57,814 bases of DNA from an uncultured Bacteroidales bacterium. GTDB taxonomy: Bacteria > Bacteroidota > Bacteroidia > Bacteroidales > Tenuifilaceae. Of this stretch, positions 7,614 to 15,495 are shown piece by piece. Location of the stretch: assembly GCA_937926785.1 (NCBI GenBank), contig CALBBQ010000010.1:1-57814 (forward strand), given 5' to 3'. The notes under the pieces are model-generated. The model was not told the DNA's origin. It worked only from the letters and a program-made list of their open reading frames with translations, and searched no databases. Numbering within the stretch: position 1 is the stretch's first letter; every line of letters begins with the position of its first letter. The translations under genes were made by a program, and so were the position numbers.

Positions 7614-9014
7614 CTAAACTATTTTTACAACGTAAAGCTGACCGGCTTCATCTTTTGAAACCCTTACGCGGGTGCCCTTCTCAATGTAACCGAATTCGGC
7701 GATGGCATCGTACCAGTCGGTGCCAATCTGAACCTTTCCGGCCGGCCGAAGGGTGGTAATAGCAATACCCTCGGCACCAACCATGTTCTTTATCTTGGTA
7801 TCGACCCCCACAAAACCCTCCTCGCTGGTGAGGTTGCTTTGCAGGGCCAGGTTGGGGAATAGGGGAGAGGTGAGCAGCCTGCGGCTTAGCATGATTCCAC
7901 CGATTAACCCTAAAAATACCGAGAACACTACAATACCAAAGGGTTTCAGTATGGTTAGCAGGTTAAAGCGAACCGGGTCGCGGAAAATTTCATTATCAAT
8001 CATGGCTAGGGTAAGGCCTGCAACCATCAGAACAATACCGGAAATGCCCGTGATACCGAAGCCCGGTATGGCGAATATCTCAACCATGACCAGTATGATT
8101 CCCACAATGAAAATCAGTATCTCCCAGTGTTCAACCAGTCCTTCAAGGTATAGCGGGGCAAAGTAAAGGATTGCAGCGGTTGCTGCGGCGGCCAACGGGA
8201 AACCAACCCCGGGGGTTTGCAGTTCAAAGTAGATACCCCCGATGATAATCATGATTAGAATTCCTGAAACTATAGGACTGGTAAGGAATCCAATGATTCT
8301 GTCGAGGAACGATGGTCTAAACTCGGCCAGGCGGTACTCCCGTACACCGGCTTTAGCCATAACCTCCTCAACCGATTCTGCTTTCCCTTCGCAGTAGCCG
8401 TGCTTGATTGCCTCGTCGGCAGTGAAGGTGAGCACCTTACCCGAATCAATTATCCCCTCGATGTATATGGTTGGGTCAACCATTGCCTCAGCAATGCGGG
8501 GGTCGCGTCGCCATTTAAGAATGGTATCCTTCCCTACGATGATGGTATCGTACCCCTTAGCCTCGGCGGTTGCCCTCATTGTGCTACGCATAAACGATTG
8601 GAATTTATCGGGAACCACGTTTCCCGATTGGTCAACCACGGTTGCTGCACCAATGCTACCACCCTTACGCATGTAGATACTATCGCAGGCAATGGATATG
8701 AGGGCTCCTGCCGATGCTGCCTGGTTATCAATGAAAACCCAAACGGGTATTTTGCTGTTCAGGATTTTTGTTCTGATAGAGTCAGCCACATCAACCATTC
8801 CCCCGTAGGTGTTCAGGTGGATGAGTATGATATCTGCATTTTGCTTTTGGGCTTCATCAAAACCAACCTTCACGGTGCGCCATGCTGCCGGCATGATGTT
8901 TTCCTTGATATTGATTTTATATACCAGCTTGGCTTGCTCCAGGGTATCGCGACTTGCTTTTAGGGTCAAACTTAGGAGTAGAAGAAGCGGTATCAGGAAA
9001 TTTCTCCTTTTCAT
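7614..9014 (-). CDS. nfeD: NfeD family membrane-bound ClpP-class serine protease
   Basis: A 466-residue protein in three parts: signal peptide (residues 1-20), a periplasmic ClpP-like protease domain (about 28-225), a membrane domain of four or five helices (about 235-385) and a C-terminal soluble NfeD beta-barrel (about 400-466). The likely nucleophile is Ser101 in NQAASAGALIS; Lys136 in the VPDKF segment aligns by position with the catalytic Lys of the archaeal homologue. Long-form NfeD proteins usually act with a stomatin/slipin partner in membrane protein turnover; no stomatin gene is adjacent here. It follows mqnA by 25 bp and is followed at once by the GNAT gene. Confidence 0.9.
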   Translation of the reverse strand: MKRRNFLIPLLLLLSLTLKASRDTLEQAKLVYKINIKENIMPAAWRTVKVGFDEAQKQNADIILIHLNTYGGMVDVADSIRTKILNSKIPVWVFIDNQAASAGALISIACDSIYMRKGGSIGAATVVDQSGNVVPDKFQSFMRSTMRATAEAKGYDTIIVGKDTILKWRRDPRIAEAMVDPTIYIEGIIDSGKVLTFTADEAIKHGYCEGKAESVEEVMAKAGVREYRLAEFRPSFLDRIIGFLTSPIVSGILIMIIIGGIYFELQTPGVGFPLAAAATAAILYFAPLYLEGLVEHWEILIFIVGIILVMVEIFAIPGFGITGISGIVLMVAGLTLAMIDNEIFRDPVRFNLLTILKPFGIVVFSVFLGLIGGIMLSRRLLTSPLFPNLALQSNLTSEEGFVGVDTKIKNMVGAEGIAITTLRPAGKVQIGTDWYDAIAEFGYIEKGTRVRVSKDEAGQLYVVKIV

Positions 9015-9039
9015 ATAATATCAATTTTTCTGAACAAAT

Positions 9040-9795
9040 TTAGTAATTTGGTAGTTCATTGCAGAGCTTTTGAAAAAGTTCTATGGCTCTGAGCTTTCTT
9101 TCATCCAGTGTGTAAGAGATGTTCTTACTTAGGTAGGCAATAGCCTCCTCCTTTGGAATGGTAAGCGGAGCAAACTCATCAACTGCGCTTTTTATGGAAT
9201 TCACACCATGGGTAAGCGCGTTATTGAATTCCTCGATAAAGTCATCGGGTAGGCTGGTTGTAGTAACCCAAACCGCAAATACAAAGGGGAGTTGATATGC
9301 TTTGTGCCACTCAGCAGACAGGTCAATTACATGCTTAAAATGCCTTTCGGCTTCAAACACCTTATCGCCAATCAGCACTACCGCACCGCTTGAACCCGGG
9401 TTTAGGTAGTTATCGGTTGGTTTTAGCGGTGCAAAGATGGGTTTTATGAGCCAAATCTTATGACAAAGGATTTGGGTTAGCAGCACCGATGTCCGGGAGT
9501 GGAAGTCGAGGTAAATTTTTGAGATTTGGTTTAGGGGAACATTGCTCATAAGGGCTACCGAACGAACAGGTCCCTCCGATCCGATACAGTATCTACTAAT
9601 AATTTGGTATGAGTCAAAATCGCTGAGGGCGCCAACAGGCAAGAGGCTCACATCCGCTTCGTGTTTTTTCAGCTTTCTGGCACACTCCGAGGGGTAATCG
9701 TAGAGTAGCTCAATGCTGTTGTAAACCAACGAGTGCCTTAAGCCATAGGCGAAAGGTGCTGTGTTTAAATAGGATATGGCTGAAATTCGGTACAT
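9040..9795 (-). CDS. mqnA: Chorismate dehydratase, futalosine pathway (MqnA)
   Basis: A 251-residue cytoplasmic enzyme starting MYRISAISYLNTAPFAYGL, the classic N-terminus of MqnA, with the periplasmic-binding-protein-like two-lobe fold. Other family blocks: HEADVSLLPVGAL, YCIGSEGPVRSVALMSNVPL, LIGDKVFEAE and LSAEWHKAYQLPFVFAVWVTT. MqnA dehydrates chorismate to 3-enolpyruvylbenzoate, the first step of the futalosine route to menaquinone, implying respiratory quinone made by this path. An alternative ATG seven codons upstream exists but adds residues the family lacks. First gene of the mqnA-nfeD-GNAT unit; the other mqn genes are not in the window. Confidence 0.88.
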   Translation of the reverse strand: MYRISAISYLNTAPFAYGLRHSLVYNSIELLYDYPSECARKLKKHEADVSLLPVGALSDFDSYQIISRYCIGSEGPVRSVALMSNVPLNQISKIYLDFHSRTSVLLTQILCHKIWLIKPIFAPLKPTDNYLNPGSSGAVVLIGDKVFEAERHFKHVIDLSAEWHKAYQLPFVFAVWVTTTSLPDDFIEEFNNALTHGVNSIKSAVDEFAPLTIPKEEAIAYLSKNISYTLDERKLRAIELFQKLCNELPNY

Positions 9796-9897
9796 CTTAC
9801 AAAGGTGGTTTTGCAAGGCTAAAGTAGCAATTTCGGGTGGGTTTTACCATTTTTTAAAACATATCATTATAAACCCTCTACATTACTTAATGTTTAG

Positions 9898-9905
9898 TAA
9901 ATTTG
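9898..9905 (+). promoter_or_regulatory. Candidate -7 box (TAAATTTG) for purB
   Basis: TAAATTTG matches TAnnTTTG, 17 bp before the purB ATG. No clear -33 TTTG at the usual distance. Confidence 0.4.
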
Positions 9906-9921
9906 AGCAAAATTTAGCGAC

Positions 9922-11268
9922 ATGCATAATCACGCTCTACATTCCATTTCGCCCGTCGATGGCAGGTATGCCGGTAAGGTTGAGGGATTAAAAAGATACT
10001 TCTCCGAGTTTGCACTGATAAAATATCGGGTTTGGGTTGAGGTGGAGTACTTCATCTCTCTTTGTCAGCTGCCGCTACCGCAGCTACAGGGCGTTAATGG
10101 TGAGGTTTTTGATGCCCTTCGTAATCTTTACCACAATTTTACTGATGCCGATGCTGAACGGATTAAGGAAATAGAAAAAACCACCAACCACGATGTTAAG
10201 GCGGTTGAATATTTTTTGCGCGAAAAGTTTGATGCTCTATCACTTTCCAACTACAAGGAGTTTATCCATTTCGGACTCACCTCACAGGATGTAAACAACA
10301 CCGCATTCCCCGCCATGCTGCGCGATGCCCTGAGCTCAGAGTACCTCCCTGCCCTTAACGAGGTGATAAGTAGGTTAAAGCAGCTAAGCACCGATTGGGC
10401 CGATATCCCCATGCTGGCTCATACCCATGGTCAGCCCGCATCGCCAACGCGTTTGGGTAAGGAGTTCCGTGTATTTGTTGAACGAATCGAAGTACAGCTC
10501 GAGCAGCTCAAGAACATTCCCTACTCAGCCAAGTTTGGTGGTGCTACAGGTAACTTCAATGCACACCTTGCAGCATACCCCGATATCGATTGGGTTACGT
10601 TTGCCAATAGGTTTGTAAATCAAACCCTAGGGTTGCACCGCAGCCAAACCACCACACAGATTGAGCACTACGATAACCTGGCTGCTTTGTTCGATTGCAT
10701 GCGTCGGATAAACACCATCCTGATAGACCTGAGCCGCGATGTTTGGATGTATATTTCCATGGAGTACTTCAAGCAGAAGATTAAGAAGGGCGAGGTGGGT
10801 TCATCGGCCATGCCACATAAGGTAAACCCCATTGATTTTGAGAATGCCGAAGGGAATCTGGGGATGGCTAATGCGGTCTTCGAACATCTGGCATCTAAGC
10901 TACCTATCTCGCGCCTACAGCGCGATTTAACCGACTCAACGGTAATGCGCAACATCGGGGTACCGGTGGCTCATTCGGTCATCGCATTCAGTTCCATATC
11001 CAAGGGTCTGGGCAAGCTTATTGTTAATATCGATGCCATAAATAATGATTTACAGAGTAACTGGATGGTTATTGCCGAAGGCATACAAACCATTCTGCGC
11101 CGCGAGGGTTACCCAAACCCCTACGATGCCCTCAAGGAGCTTACGCGTACCAATGAGCAGGTGACACCGGAAACCTTTAAGAACTTTGTTGAAGGATTAA
11201 ATGTTAGCATGGTAGTGAAACAGGAGCTGCTCAGCTTGACCCCGTTCACCTATTTAGGTATAAAATAG
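9922..11268 (+). CDS. purB: Adenylosuccinate lyase
   Basis: A 448-residue cytoplasmic homotetrameric lyase of the fumarase/aspartase superfamily. It acts twice in purine synthesis, releasing fumarate from SAICAR and from adenylosuccinate. Signature GSSAMPHKVNPIDFEN spans residues 293-308 with the flexible-loop catalytic Ser295; TSQDVNNTAFP and THGQPASPT (catalytic His) are the other conserved blocks. The N-terminus HALHSISPVDGRYAGKVEGL is typical of the E. coli-like PurB subgroup. Length is normal. Monocistronic, divergent from mqnA. Confidence 0.95.
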   Translation: MHNHALHSISPVDGRYAGKVEGLKRYFSEFALIKYRVWVEVEYFISLCQLPLPQLQGVNGEVFDALRNLYHNFTDADAERIKEIEKTTNHDVKAVEYFLREKFDALSLSNYKEFIHFGLTSQDVNNTAFPAMLRDALSSEYLPALNEVISRLKQLSTDWADIPMLAHTHGQPASPTRLGKEFRVFVERIEVQLEQLKNIPYSAKFGGATGNFNAHLAAYPDIDWVTFANRFVNQTLGLHRSQTTTQIEHYDNLAALFDCMRRINTILIDLSRDVWMYISMEYFKQKIKKGEVGSSAMPHKVNPIDFENAEGNLGMANAVFEHLASKLPISRLQRDLTDSTVMRNIGVPVAHSVIAFSSISKGLGKLIVNIDAINNDLQSNWMVIAEGIQTILRREGYPNPYDALKELTRTNEQVTPETFKNFVEGLNVSMVVKQELLSLTPFTYLGIK

Positions 11269-11323
11269 CATTAAATGTCATTCATTTATGGTTGTTCAAT
11301 GCTATTCAAGTAAATAAATCCTT

Positions 11324-11331
11324 TACCTTTG
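11324..11331 (+). promoter_or_regulatory. Candidate -7 box (TACCTTTG) for the ABC transporter
   Basis: TACCTTTG fits TAnnTTTG and lies 23 bp before the ATG at 11354; -33 element not clear. Confidence 0.42.
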
Positions 11332-11353
11332 CCATGTTTTATTTTACTGTTTT

Positions 11354-13171
11354 ATGAAAAAATTTGCCGGATTACTAAAGTATTTATACCCTTACAAGTG
11401 GCATGTAGTAGTAAATGTGATATCAAATATTCTTGCAGCCATCTTCTCGCTTTTCTCCTTAGCCATGCTAATCCCCTTTCTGCAGCTTCTGTTTGGAACT
11501 GTACCGCTGGTTGAGGTTAAACCCGAGTTTGCACTTTCGGCTAAAGGGGTTTCCCAGTACTTAAACTACTACCTAAGCAACCTGATAGTTAACCACGACA
11601 AAGCTACTGCTTTGTTGTTTGTTATTGTGTTGGTGCTGGTAGCCTCTTTTCTGAAGAACTTCTTTACATACCTTTCGCTATACTATTTGGCCCCCATACG
11701 AACCGGTGTTCTGCGCGATATGCGCAACCTGTTGTATCGCAAAGTGGTTGACCTGCCCCTGGGTTACTACTCCGAGGAGAAGAAGGGTGACATCATCAGC
11801 AAGATGACTAACGATGTGAATGAGATTGAGATATCTATCATTCGTTCGTTGGAGATGTTCTTCCGCGACCCCATCATCATCATTATACATTTGGCAGGTC
11901 TTATCTACATCAGCCCACAGCTTACCCTGTTTGTCCTGCTAATTCTTCCGTTAACCGGCGGTGTTATCGGTCGGGTAGGGAAGAACCTTCGTAAAACCTC
12001 CTTCAAGGGGCAAACCAAGATGGGCATCATCCTTACCATGATTGAGGAAACCATTGGTGGGCTAAGGGTTATAAAAGCCTTTAATGCCGAGCGCAAGGTT
12101 ATATCGCGTTTTGAAAACATGAACAACCTTTACACCCTGCTGATGAAAAAGATGTGGCGCCGCCGCGATTTGGCTTCGCCGCTCAGCGAGTTCCTGGGAA
12201 CTATCGTGGTTATATTGGTGTTATGGTATGGCGGTAAACTGATTTTTTCCGGAAAGGGGAACCTTGGGCCCGAGGCATTGATTGCCTATATCGGGATATT
12301 CTACATGATCATCAACCCTGCCAAATCGTTTTCCAGTGCCTACTATAATGTGCTAAAGGGTATGGCCTCGGCCGATAGGATTGATTCCATTCTGACAGCT
12401 GAGAACCCCATCAAGGTTAAAGCGGGTGCTATCAAGATTACAAACTTTAACCATCAGATTGAATACCGCAACGTTAGCTTCAAGTACCACGACGATTGGG
12501 TACTCAGGAACATCAACCTTACCATAAATAAAGGTATGACCATTGCCCTGGTTGGGCAATCCGGTTCCGGTAAAAGCACCCTGGTTGACCTCTTGCCCCG
12601 CTTTTGGGATGTAACAGAAGGGGAAATACTGATAGATGGCATAAACATTAAGGACTATGACCTTTATCACCTCCGTAACCTTATGGGGAATGTGAACCAG
12701 GACCCCATTCTGTTCAACGATACCTTCTATAATAACATAGCCTTTGGTGTTGATAATGCTTCCATGGATGAGGTGATTAATGCCGCAAGAATTGCTAATG
12801 CACACGATTTTATCATGGCATCGCCCAATGGCTACCACACCAATATAGGTGATAGGGGAAGCAAGCTTTCCGGTGGTCAACGCCAGCGCGTAAGTATAGC
12901 CAGAGCTATTCTGAAAAACCCTCCCATTATGATATTAGATGAGGCCACCAGCGCTCTCGATACCGAATCGGAACGCTTAGTGCAGGATGCCATCGAAAAC
13001 CTGATGAAGCATCGTACTTCGTTAGTCATTGCTCACAGGCTATCAACTATTCGGAACGCAGACCTGATTTGTGTGCTTCATGAAGGTGAAATAGTTGAGC
13101 GAGGTAAACATGAGGAGTTGCTGGCTCTTAATGGGTATTATGCCCGTTTACATAACATGCAGTTATTGTAA
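11354..13171 (+). CDS. MsbA-like ABC transporter, fused permease and ATPase
   Basis: A 605-residue half-transporter expected to work as a homodimer in the inner membrane. Residues about 15-335 hold six membrane helices of the type-IV (ABC_membrane) exporter fold; the ATPase domain has Walker A GQSGSGKST (401-409), Q-loop NVNQDP, signature LSGGQ (505-509), Walker B/D-loop ILDEATSALD and H-loop IAHRLS. This architecture is shared by MsbA lipid flippases and multidrug or peptide exporters; the single-gene context does not tell them apart. Monocistronic by position, between purB and a non-coding stretch. Confidence 0.9.
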   Translation: MKKFAGLLKYLYPYKWHVVVNVISNILAAIFSLFSLAMLIPFLQLLFGTVPLVEVKPEFALSAKGVSQYLNYYLSNLIVNHDKATALLFVIVLVLVASFLKNFFTYLSLYYLAPIRTGVLRDMRNLLYRKVVDLPLGYYSEEKKGDIISKMTNDVNEIEISIIRSLEMFFRDPIIIIIHLAGLIYISPQLTLFVLLILPLTGGVIGRVGKNLRKTSFKGQTKMGIILTMIEETIGGLRVIKAFNAERKVISRFENMNNLYTLLMKKMWRRRDLASPLSEFLGTIVVILVLWYGGKLIFSGKGNLGPEALIAYIGIFYMIINPAKSFSSAYYNVLKGMASADRIDSILTAENPIKVKAGAIKITNFNHQIEYRNVSFKYHDDWVLRNINLTINKGMTIALVGQSGSGKSTLVDLLPRFWDVTEGEILIDGINIKDYDLYHLRNLMGNVNQDPILFNDTFYNNIAFGVDNASMDEVINAARIANAHDFIMASPNGYHTNIGDRGSKLSGGQRQRVSIARAILKNPPIMILDEATSALDTESERLVQDAIENLMKHRTSLVIAHRLSTIRNADLICVLHEGEIVERGKHEELLALNGYYARLHNMQLL

Positions 13172-13453
13172 TAGGAATAGATTTATTTCGTCAGGCCTCA
13201 CTTTATAAGGGTGGAACTTTATTGTTCATCCCCGTAACCTGTAGCTTTTAAATATCAATAAAGTCCAAGGATTAAAACGCTAGCCACGGGAAAAGGTGTG
13301 AATCCTTTAAATTGCGATGCACGCAAGGGATATTCCAAAGAACCTTATAGAATCTTTGCACTGTTACACGGTAATCAATCCCAAGCATGAGTTTAAAAAA
13401 AGGAATACGTTGAATTTTATTTAACACCATCACATATGCTTGAATTCCTCAAA
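13172..13453. other. Non-coding stretch with nothing recognised
   Basis: About 280 bp after the ABC transporter gene. No open frame or clear terminator. A GGGAA-AAGGTGTGAATCCTT segment near 13288-13309 faintly resembles a cobalamin riboswitch core but the rest of the fold is missing. Confidence 0.5.
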
Positions 13454-13536
13454 GCGGAGAGAGAGGGATTACTCGCTAGGCTCGTGAGCTCGTCCGGCTG
13501 CGCCGTTCTCGGTTCGAACCCACGGACCCGGAGGTG
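13454..13536 (-). pseudogene. Broken tRNA-Ser-derived fragment
   Basis: On the reverse strand this reads CCGGGTCCGTGGGTTCGAA, then about 42 bp of unrelated G/C-rich sequence, then AATCCCTCTCTCTCCGCT. The two ends match (18 of 19, and all 18) the variable-arm/T-arm and acceptor 3' half of the intact tRNA-Ser(CGA) gene that lies 40 bp upstream on the same strand. The insertion falls inside the T-loop and no 5' half is present, so it cannot form a tRNA. Confidence 0.6.
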
Positions 13537-13542
13537 TAAAAT

Positions 13543-13575
13543 AAAAAAAAGCAGGTACGCTGGGTAACCTGCTTT
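13543..13575 (-). terminator. Terminator of tRNA-Ser(CGA)
   Basis: Reverse strand: AAAGCAGGT / ACCTGCTTT stem with a 10-base loop followed by eight T, directly past the tRNA 3' end. Confidence 0.8.
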
Positions 13576-13577
13576 AG

Positions 13578-13666
13578 CGGAGAGAGAGGGATTCGAACCC
13601 TCGGACCCGGTTACCCGGGTCAACGGTTTTCGAGACCGCCCCGTTCGACCGCTCCGGCATCTCTCC
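13578..13666 (-). tRNA. tRNA-Ser (anticodon CGA)
   Basis: An 89-nt class II tRNA. Acceptor GGAGAGA pairs with TCTCTCC, discriminator G; anticodon stem GCGGT/ACCGT encloses loop CTCGAAA with anticodon CGA (complement at 13630-13632); long variable arm with a GACCCGG/CCGGGTC stem; T-arm GAGGG-TTCGAAT-CCCTC. Reads UCG codons. The 3' CCA is not encoded. Confidence 0.95.
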
Positions 13667-13747
13667 GTTTAATGCATCGGGCTTGCAAAAATAGCAACTT
13701 TAGCAATTATTACAAAATAATACCCAACAAGTTTTAATTACTCTTGT

Positions 13748-13755
13748 TATCTTTG
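13748..13755 (+). promoter_or_regulatory. Candidate -7 box (TATCTTTG) for the small membrane protein gene
   Basis: TATCTTTG fits TAnnTTTG, 29 bp before the ATG at 13785; no clear -33 element. Confidence 0.4.
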
Positions 13756-13784
13756 TTGGTATATAAATATATAAATACGTTGAT

Positions 13785-13994
13785 ATGAATAGCTCTTTTA
13801 GCAAGTGGATTCAATGGATTAAAGACAGAAAAAAGTACACCTATCCTATATTGGGTGTAGCGGGAGGTGTAGGGTTGGGATACCTATACTACTACTTTAT
13901 AGGTTGCAACAGCGGAACGTGCCCCATAACCTCATCACCGTGGGGAAGTATGGGAGTTGGTGGATTAATGGGATTGTTGCTGGTGTCAAAATAA
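13785..13994 (+). CDS. DUF6132-like small membrane protein
   Basis: A 69-residue protein with a basic N-terminus (KDRKK) and two hydrophobic segments (about 22-39 and 52-68) separated by the conserved loop IGCNSGTCPITSSPWGS, which holds two cysteines. Short Bacteroidota proteins with this GCxSGxCPITSxP loop fall in a family I recognise as DUF6132; function unknown. The paired cysteines could bind a metal or form a disulfide, which is inference. It sits between two tRNA-Ser genes of opposite orientation and ends in a shared hairpin terminator. Confidence 0.75.
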   Translation: MNSSFSKWIQWIKDRKKYTYPILGVAGGVGLGYLYYYFIGCNSGTCPITSSPWGSMGVGGLMGLLLVSK

Positions 13995-14024
13995 AAAAAC
14001 GAAGGTTTTCCCCTTCGTTTTTTT
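13993..14024. terminator. Bidirectional terminator
   Basis: AAAAAAACGAAGG / CCTTCGTTTTTTT hairpin with A and T tracts on both sides; serves the DUF6132-like gene (+) and the tRNA-Ser(TGA) gene (-). Confidence 0.88.
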
Positions 14025-14026
14025 GG

Positions 14027-14113
14027 CGGAGAAAGAGGGATTCGAACCCCCGGTCCGCGTGAGCGGACAACGGTTTTCAAGACCGCCGCATTCGACCACT
14101 CTGCCATTTCTCC
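14027..14113 (-). tRNA. tRNA-Ser (anticodon TGA)
   Basis: An 87-nt class II tRNA. Acceptor GGAGAAA pairs with TTTCTCC, discriminator G; anticodon stem GCGGT/ACCGT encloses CTTGAAA with anticodon TGA (complement at 14077-14079); variable arm GTCCGC-TCAC-GCGGAC; T-arm GGGGG-TTCGAAT-CCCTC with one mismatch. Its anticodon arm differs from that of the CGA isoacceptor 360 bp away by one base. Confidence 0.95.
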
Positions 14114-14294
14114 GCTGCAAAAATATTTGCTTTTTTCGTATCTGCAAAGAGGGTGTTGAAAAAAAAGTTGAAAAAACATCTTCAAAAAAGTTGCATTATT
14201 TAAAAAGATCTCAATAAATTAGCATTGTATCAATTTTTTGTTTTTAAAAAACCAATAAAAATGGCTATCGTGACAAATTTTTTTATCAAAAAAC

Positions 14295-14324
14295 TTGCAT
14301 TTATTGATAAATGTAATAATTTTG
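14295..14324 (+). promoter_or_regulatory. Strong Bacteroidota-type promoter of the HU gene
   Basis: TTG at 14295-14297, 19-bp spacer, then TAATTTTG at 14317-14324; both elements and spacing match the TTTG-N19-21-TAnnTTTG consensus of the Bacteroidota primary sigma factor. Transcription would start near 14330, about 40 nt before the ATG. Confidence 0.65.
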
Positions 14325-14370
14325 TCATTGATAGTCAACTAACTATTATTAACCCTAAAATTTATCAGTT

Positions 14371-14643
14371 ATGAACAAAGCTCAATTAATTGATGCAATT
14401 GCTGCTGAAGCCAAGATTACCAAGGCTGACGCTAAGAAAGCTCTGGACGCTTTCATCAAGACTACCGGTACTGCTCTTAAAAAAGGGGACCGTGTAGCTC
14501 TTGTAGGTTTTGGTTCATTCTCAGTTGCTAAGAGAAATGCCAGAACCGGCCGTAACCCTCAAACCGGAAAGCCCATCAACATTAAGGCTAAGAAGGTTGT
14601 TAAGTTCAAAGCAGGTAGCGAACTTAGCGGAAAGGTTCAATAA
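14371..14643 (+). CDS. hup: HU family DNA-binding protein
   Basis: A 90-residue histone-like protein, typical length. N-terminus [20 protein letters not shown] is the HU dimerisation helix pair, [22 protein letters not shown] (residues about 46-67) is the DNA-binding beta-arm with the intercalating-Pro region. HU binds and bends DNA non-specifically in the nucleoid. It has its own strong promoter and terminator and is monocistronic, with codon use biased to frequent codons as for an abundant protein. Confidence 0.96.
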   Translation: MNKAQLIDAIAAEAKITKADAKKALDAFIKTTGTALKKGDRVALVGFGSFSVAKRNARTGRNPQTGKPINIKAKKVVKFKAGSELSGKVQ

Positions 14644-14660
14644 TTTTTCTTGCTTTTTTT

Positions 14661-14702
14661 AAATAAGGGGGATCAAATTTTGGTCCTCCTTGTTTATTTT
14701 TG
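14661..14702 (+). terminator. Terminator after the HU gene
   Basis: AAATAAGGGGGATC pairs imperfectly with GGTCCTCCTTGTTTATTTTT around AAATTTT; T-rich 3' side. Confidence 0.75.
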
Positions 14703-14717
14703 TTAGGTTGCTTTGCC

Positions 14718-15437
14718 ATGAAGGAAATTACTGCTGAAACCAGAAAAAAACTCATTCATCACCTGTCAAATTTCGTTTTAGACAGGCGGTATAAACTTTT
14801 CCTTCAGGTGCTTTCGAACCGAACACGCTACATTACAGTTGTTCTTGAGGATATCTACCAGGCGCAGAATGCCAGCGCAGTGCTGCGCACATGCGATTGC
14901 CTGGGCGTTCAGGATATTCATATCATTGAGAATAAAAATAGGTTTACGGTCGATTCCGAGGTGGACATGGGGGCCTCTAAGTGGCTAACGCTTCATAGGT
15001 ATAGCAATCAGAACGGTTCCTCAACAGAATCTCCTCAGGTAACTCTTGAGGCAATCCGTAAGCTTAAGCAGCAAAACTATCGGGTAGTAGCAACTTCACC
15101 CCATGCAAATGGGTGTTTGCTGGATGAGTTTGACGTAACCCGCGGAAAGTTTGCCCTTCTGTTTGGAACAGAGCTGACAGGTTTATCTGACCTGGCCCTC
15201 AGCTCGGCCGATGAATACATTCGTATACCCATGTATGGCTTTACCGAGAGCTATAACATATCGGTTTCGGTTGCTCTTACGGTATATGAGCTAACCAAAA
15301 AAATCCGACAATCCAATATCGATTTTCATTTAACCGACGAGGAACGTGACGAGGTTCTTCTTGAGTGGCTTAGAGCCAGCATTCGGAATTCAAAACTCAT
15401 TGAGCAAAGATTTTTTAACGAATTAATCGCCGGTTAG
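14718..15437 (+). CDS. TrmH/SpoU family RNA 2'-O-methyltransferase
   Basis: A 239-residue SPOUT methyltransferase. After an N-terminal helical region (about 1-60) come the three SpoU motifs: DIYQAQNASAVLRTCDCLGV (motif 1), LLFGTELTGLSDLAL (motif 2) and IPMYGFTESYNISVSVALTVYEL (motif 3), which form the SAM-binding trefoil knot. The motif order and short extension resemble TrmH, which methylates G18 of tRNA, though rRNA targets are possible. The ATG at 14718 is chosen over an upstream TTG. It lies just past the HU terminator and 58 bp before the response regulator. Confidence 0.88.
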   Translation: MKEITAETRKKLIHHLSNFVLDRRYKLFLQVLSNRTRYITVVLEDIYQAQNASAVLRTCDCLGVQDIHIIENKNRFTVDSEVDMGASKWLTLHRYSNQNGSSTESPQVTLEAIRKLKQQNYRVVATSPHANGCLLDEFDVTRGKFALLFGTELTGLSDLALSSADEYIRIPMYGFTESYNISVSVALTVYELTKKIRQSNIDFHLTDEERDEVLLEWLRASIRNSKLIEQRFFNELIAG

Positions 15438-15495
15438 CAATTTATTAGTTTTAATTTCGTAATTTCGTATCAGATTAACCGTTAAAGAGTTGTAC

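Noticed and set aside
8400..8963. 187-residue forward open frame opposite nfeD
   Set aside because: Complete overlap with a well-supported NfeD gene; no recognisable domain.
12353..12880. 175-residue reverse open frame opposite the ABC transporter ATPase
   Set aside because: Shadow of the conserved ATPase domain; no start signal or homology seen.
13283..13310. Cobalamin riboswitch-like core (GGGAA..GGTGTGAATCC)
   Set aside because: The B12-box partner helices and the CCCGC-ACTGT segment are absent and no cobalamin gene follows.
13417..13623. Reverse-strand open frame with GFEPRT and SNPSLSA peptides
   Set aside because: It reads through tRNA-Ser and its broken copy; such peptides are typical of spurious frames over tRNA T-arms.
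13892..14185. Reverse-strand open frame over the second tRNA-Ser
   Set aside because: Covers an intact tRNA, a terminator and part of the small membrane protein gene.
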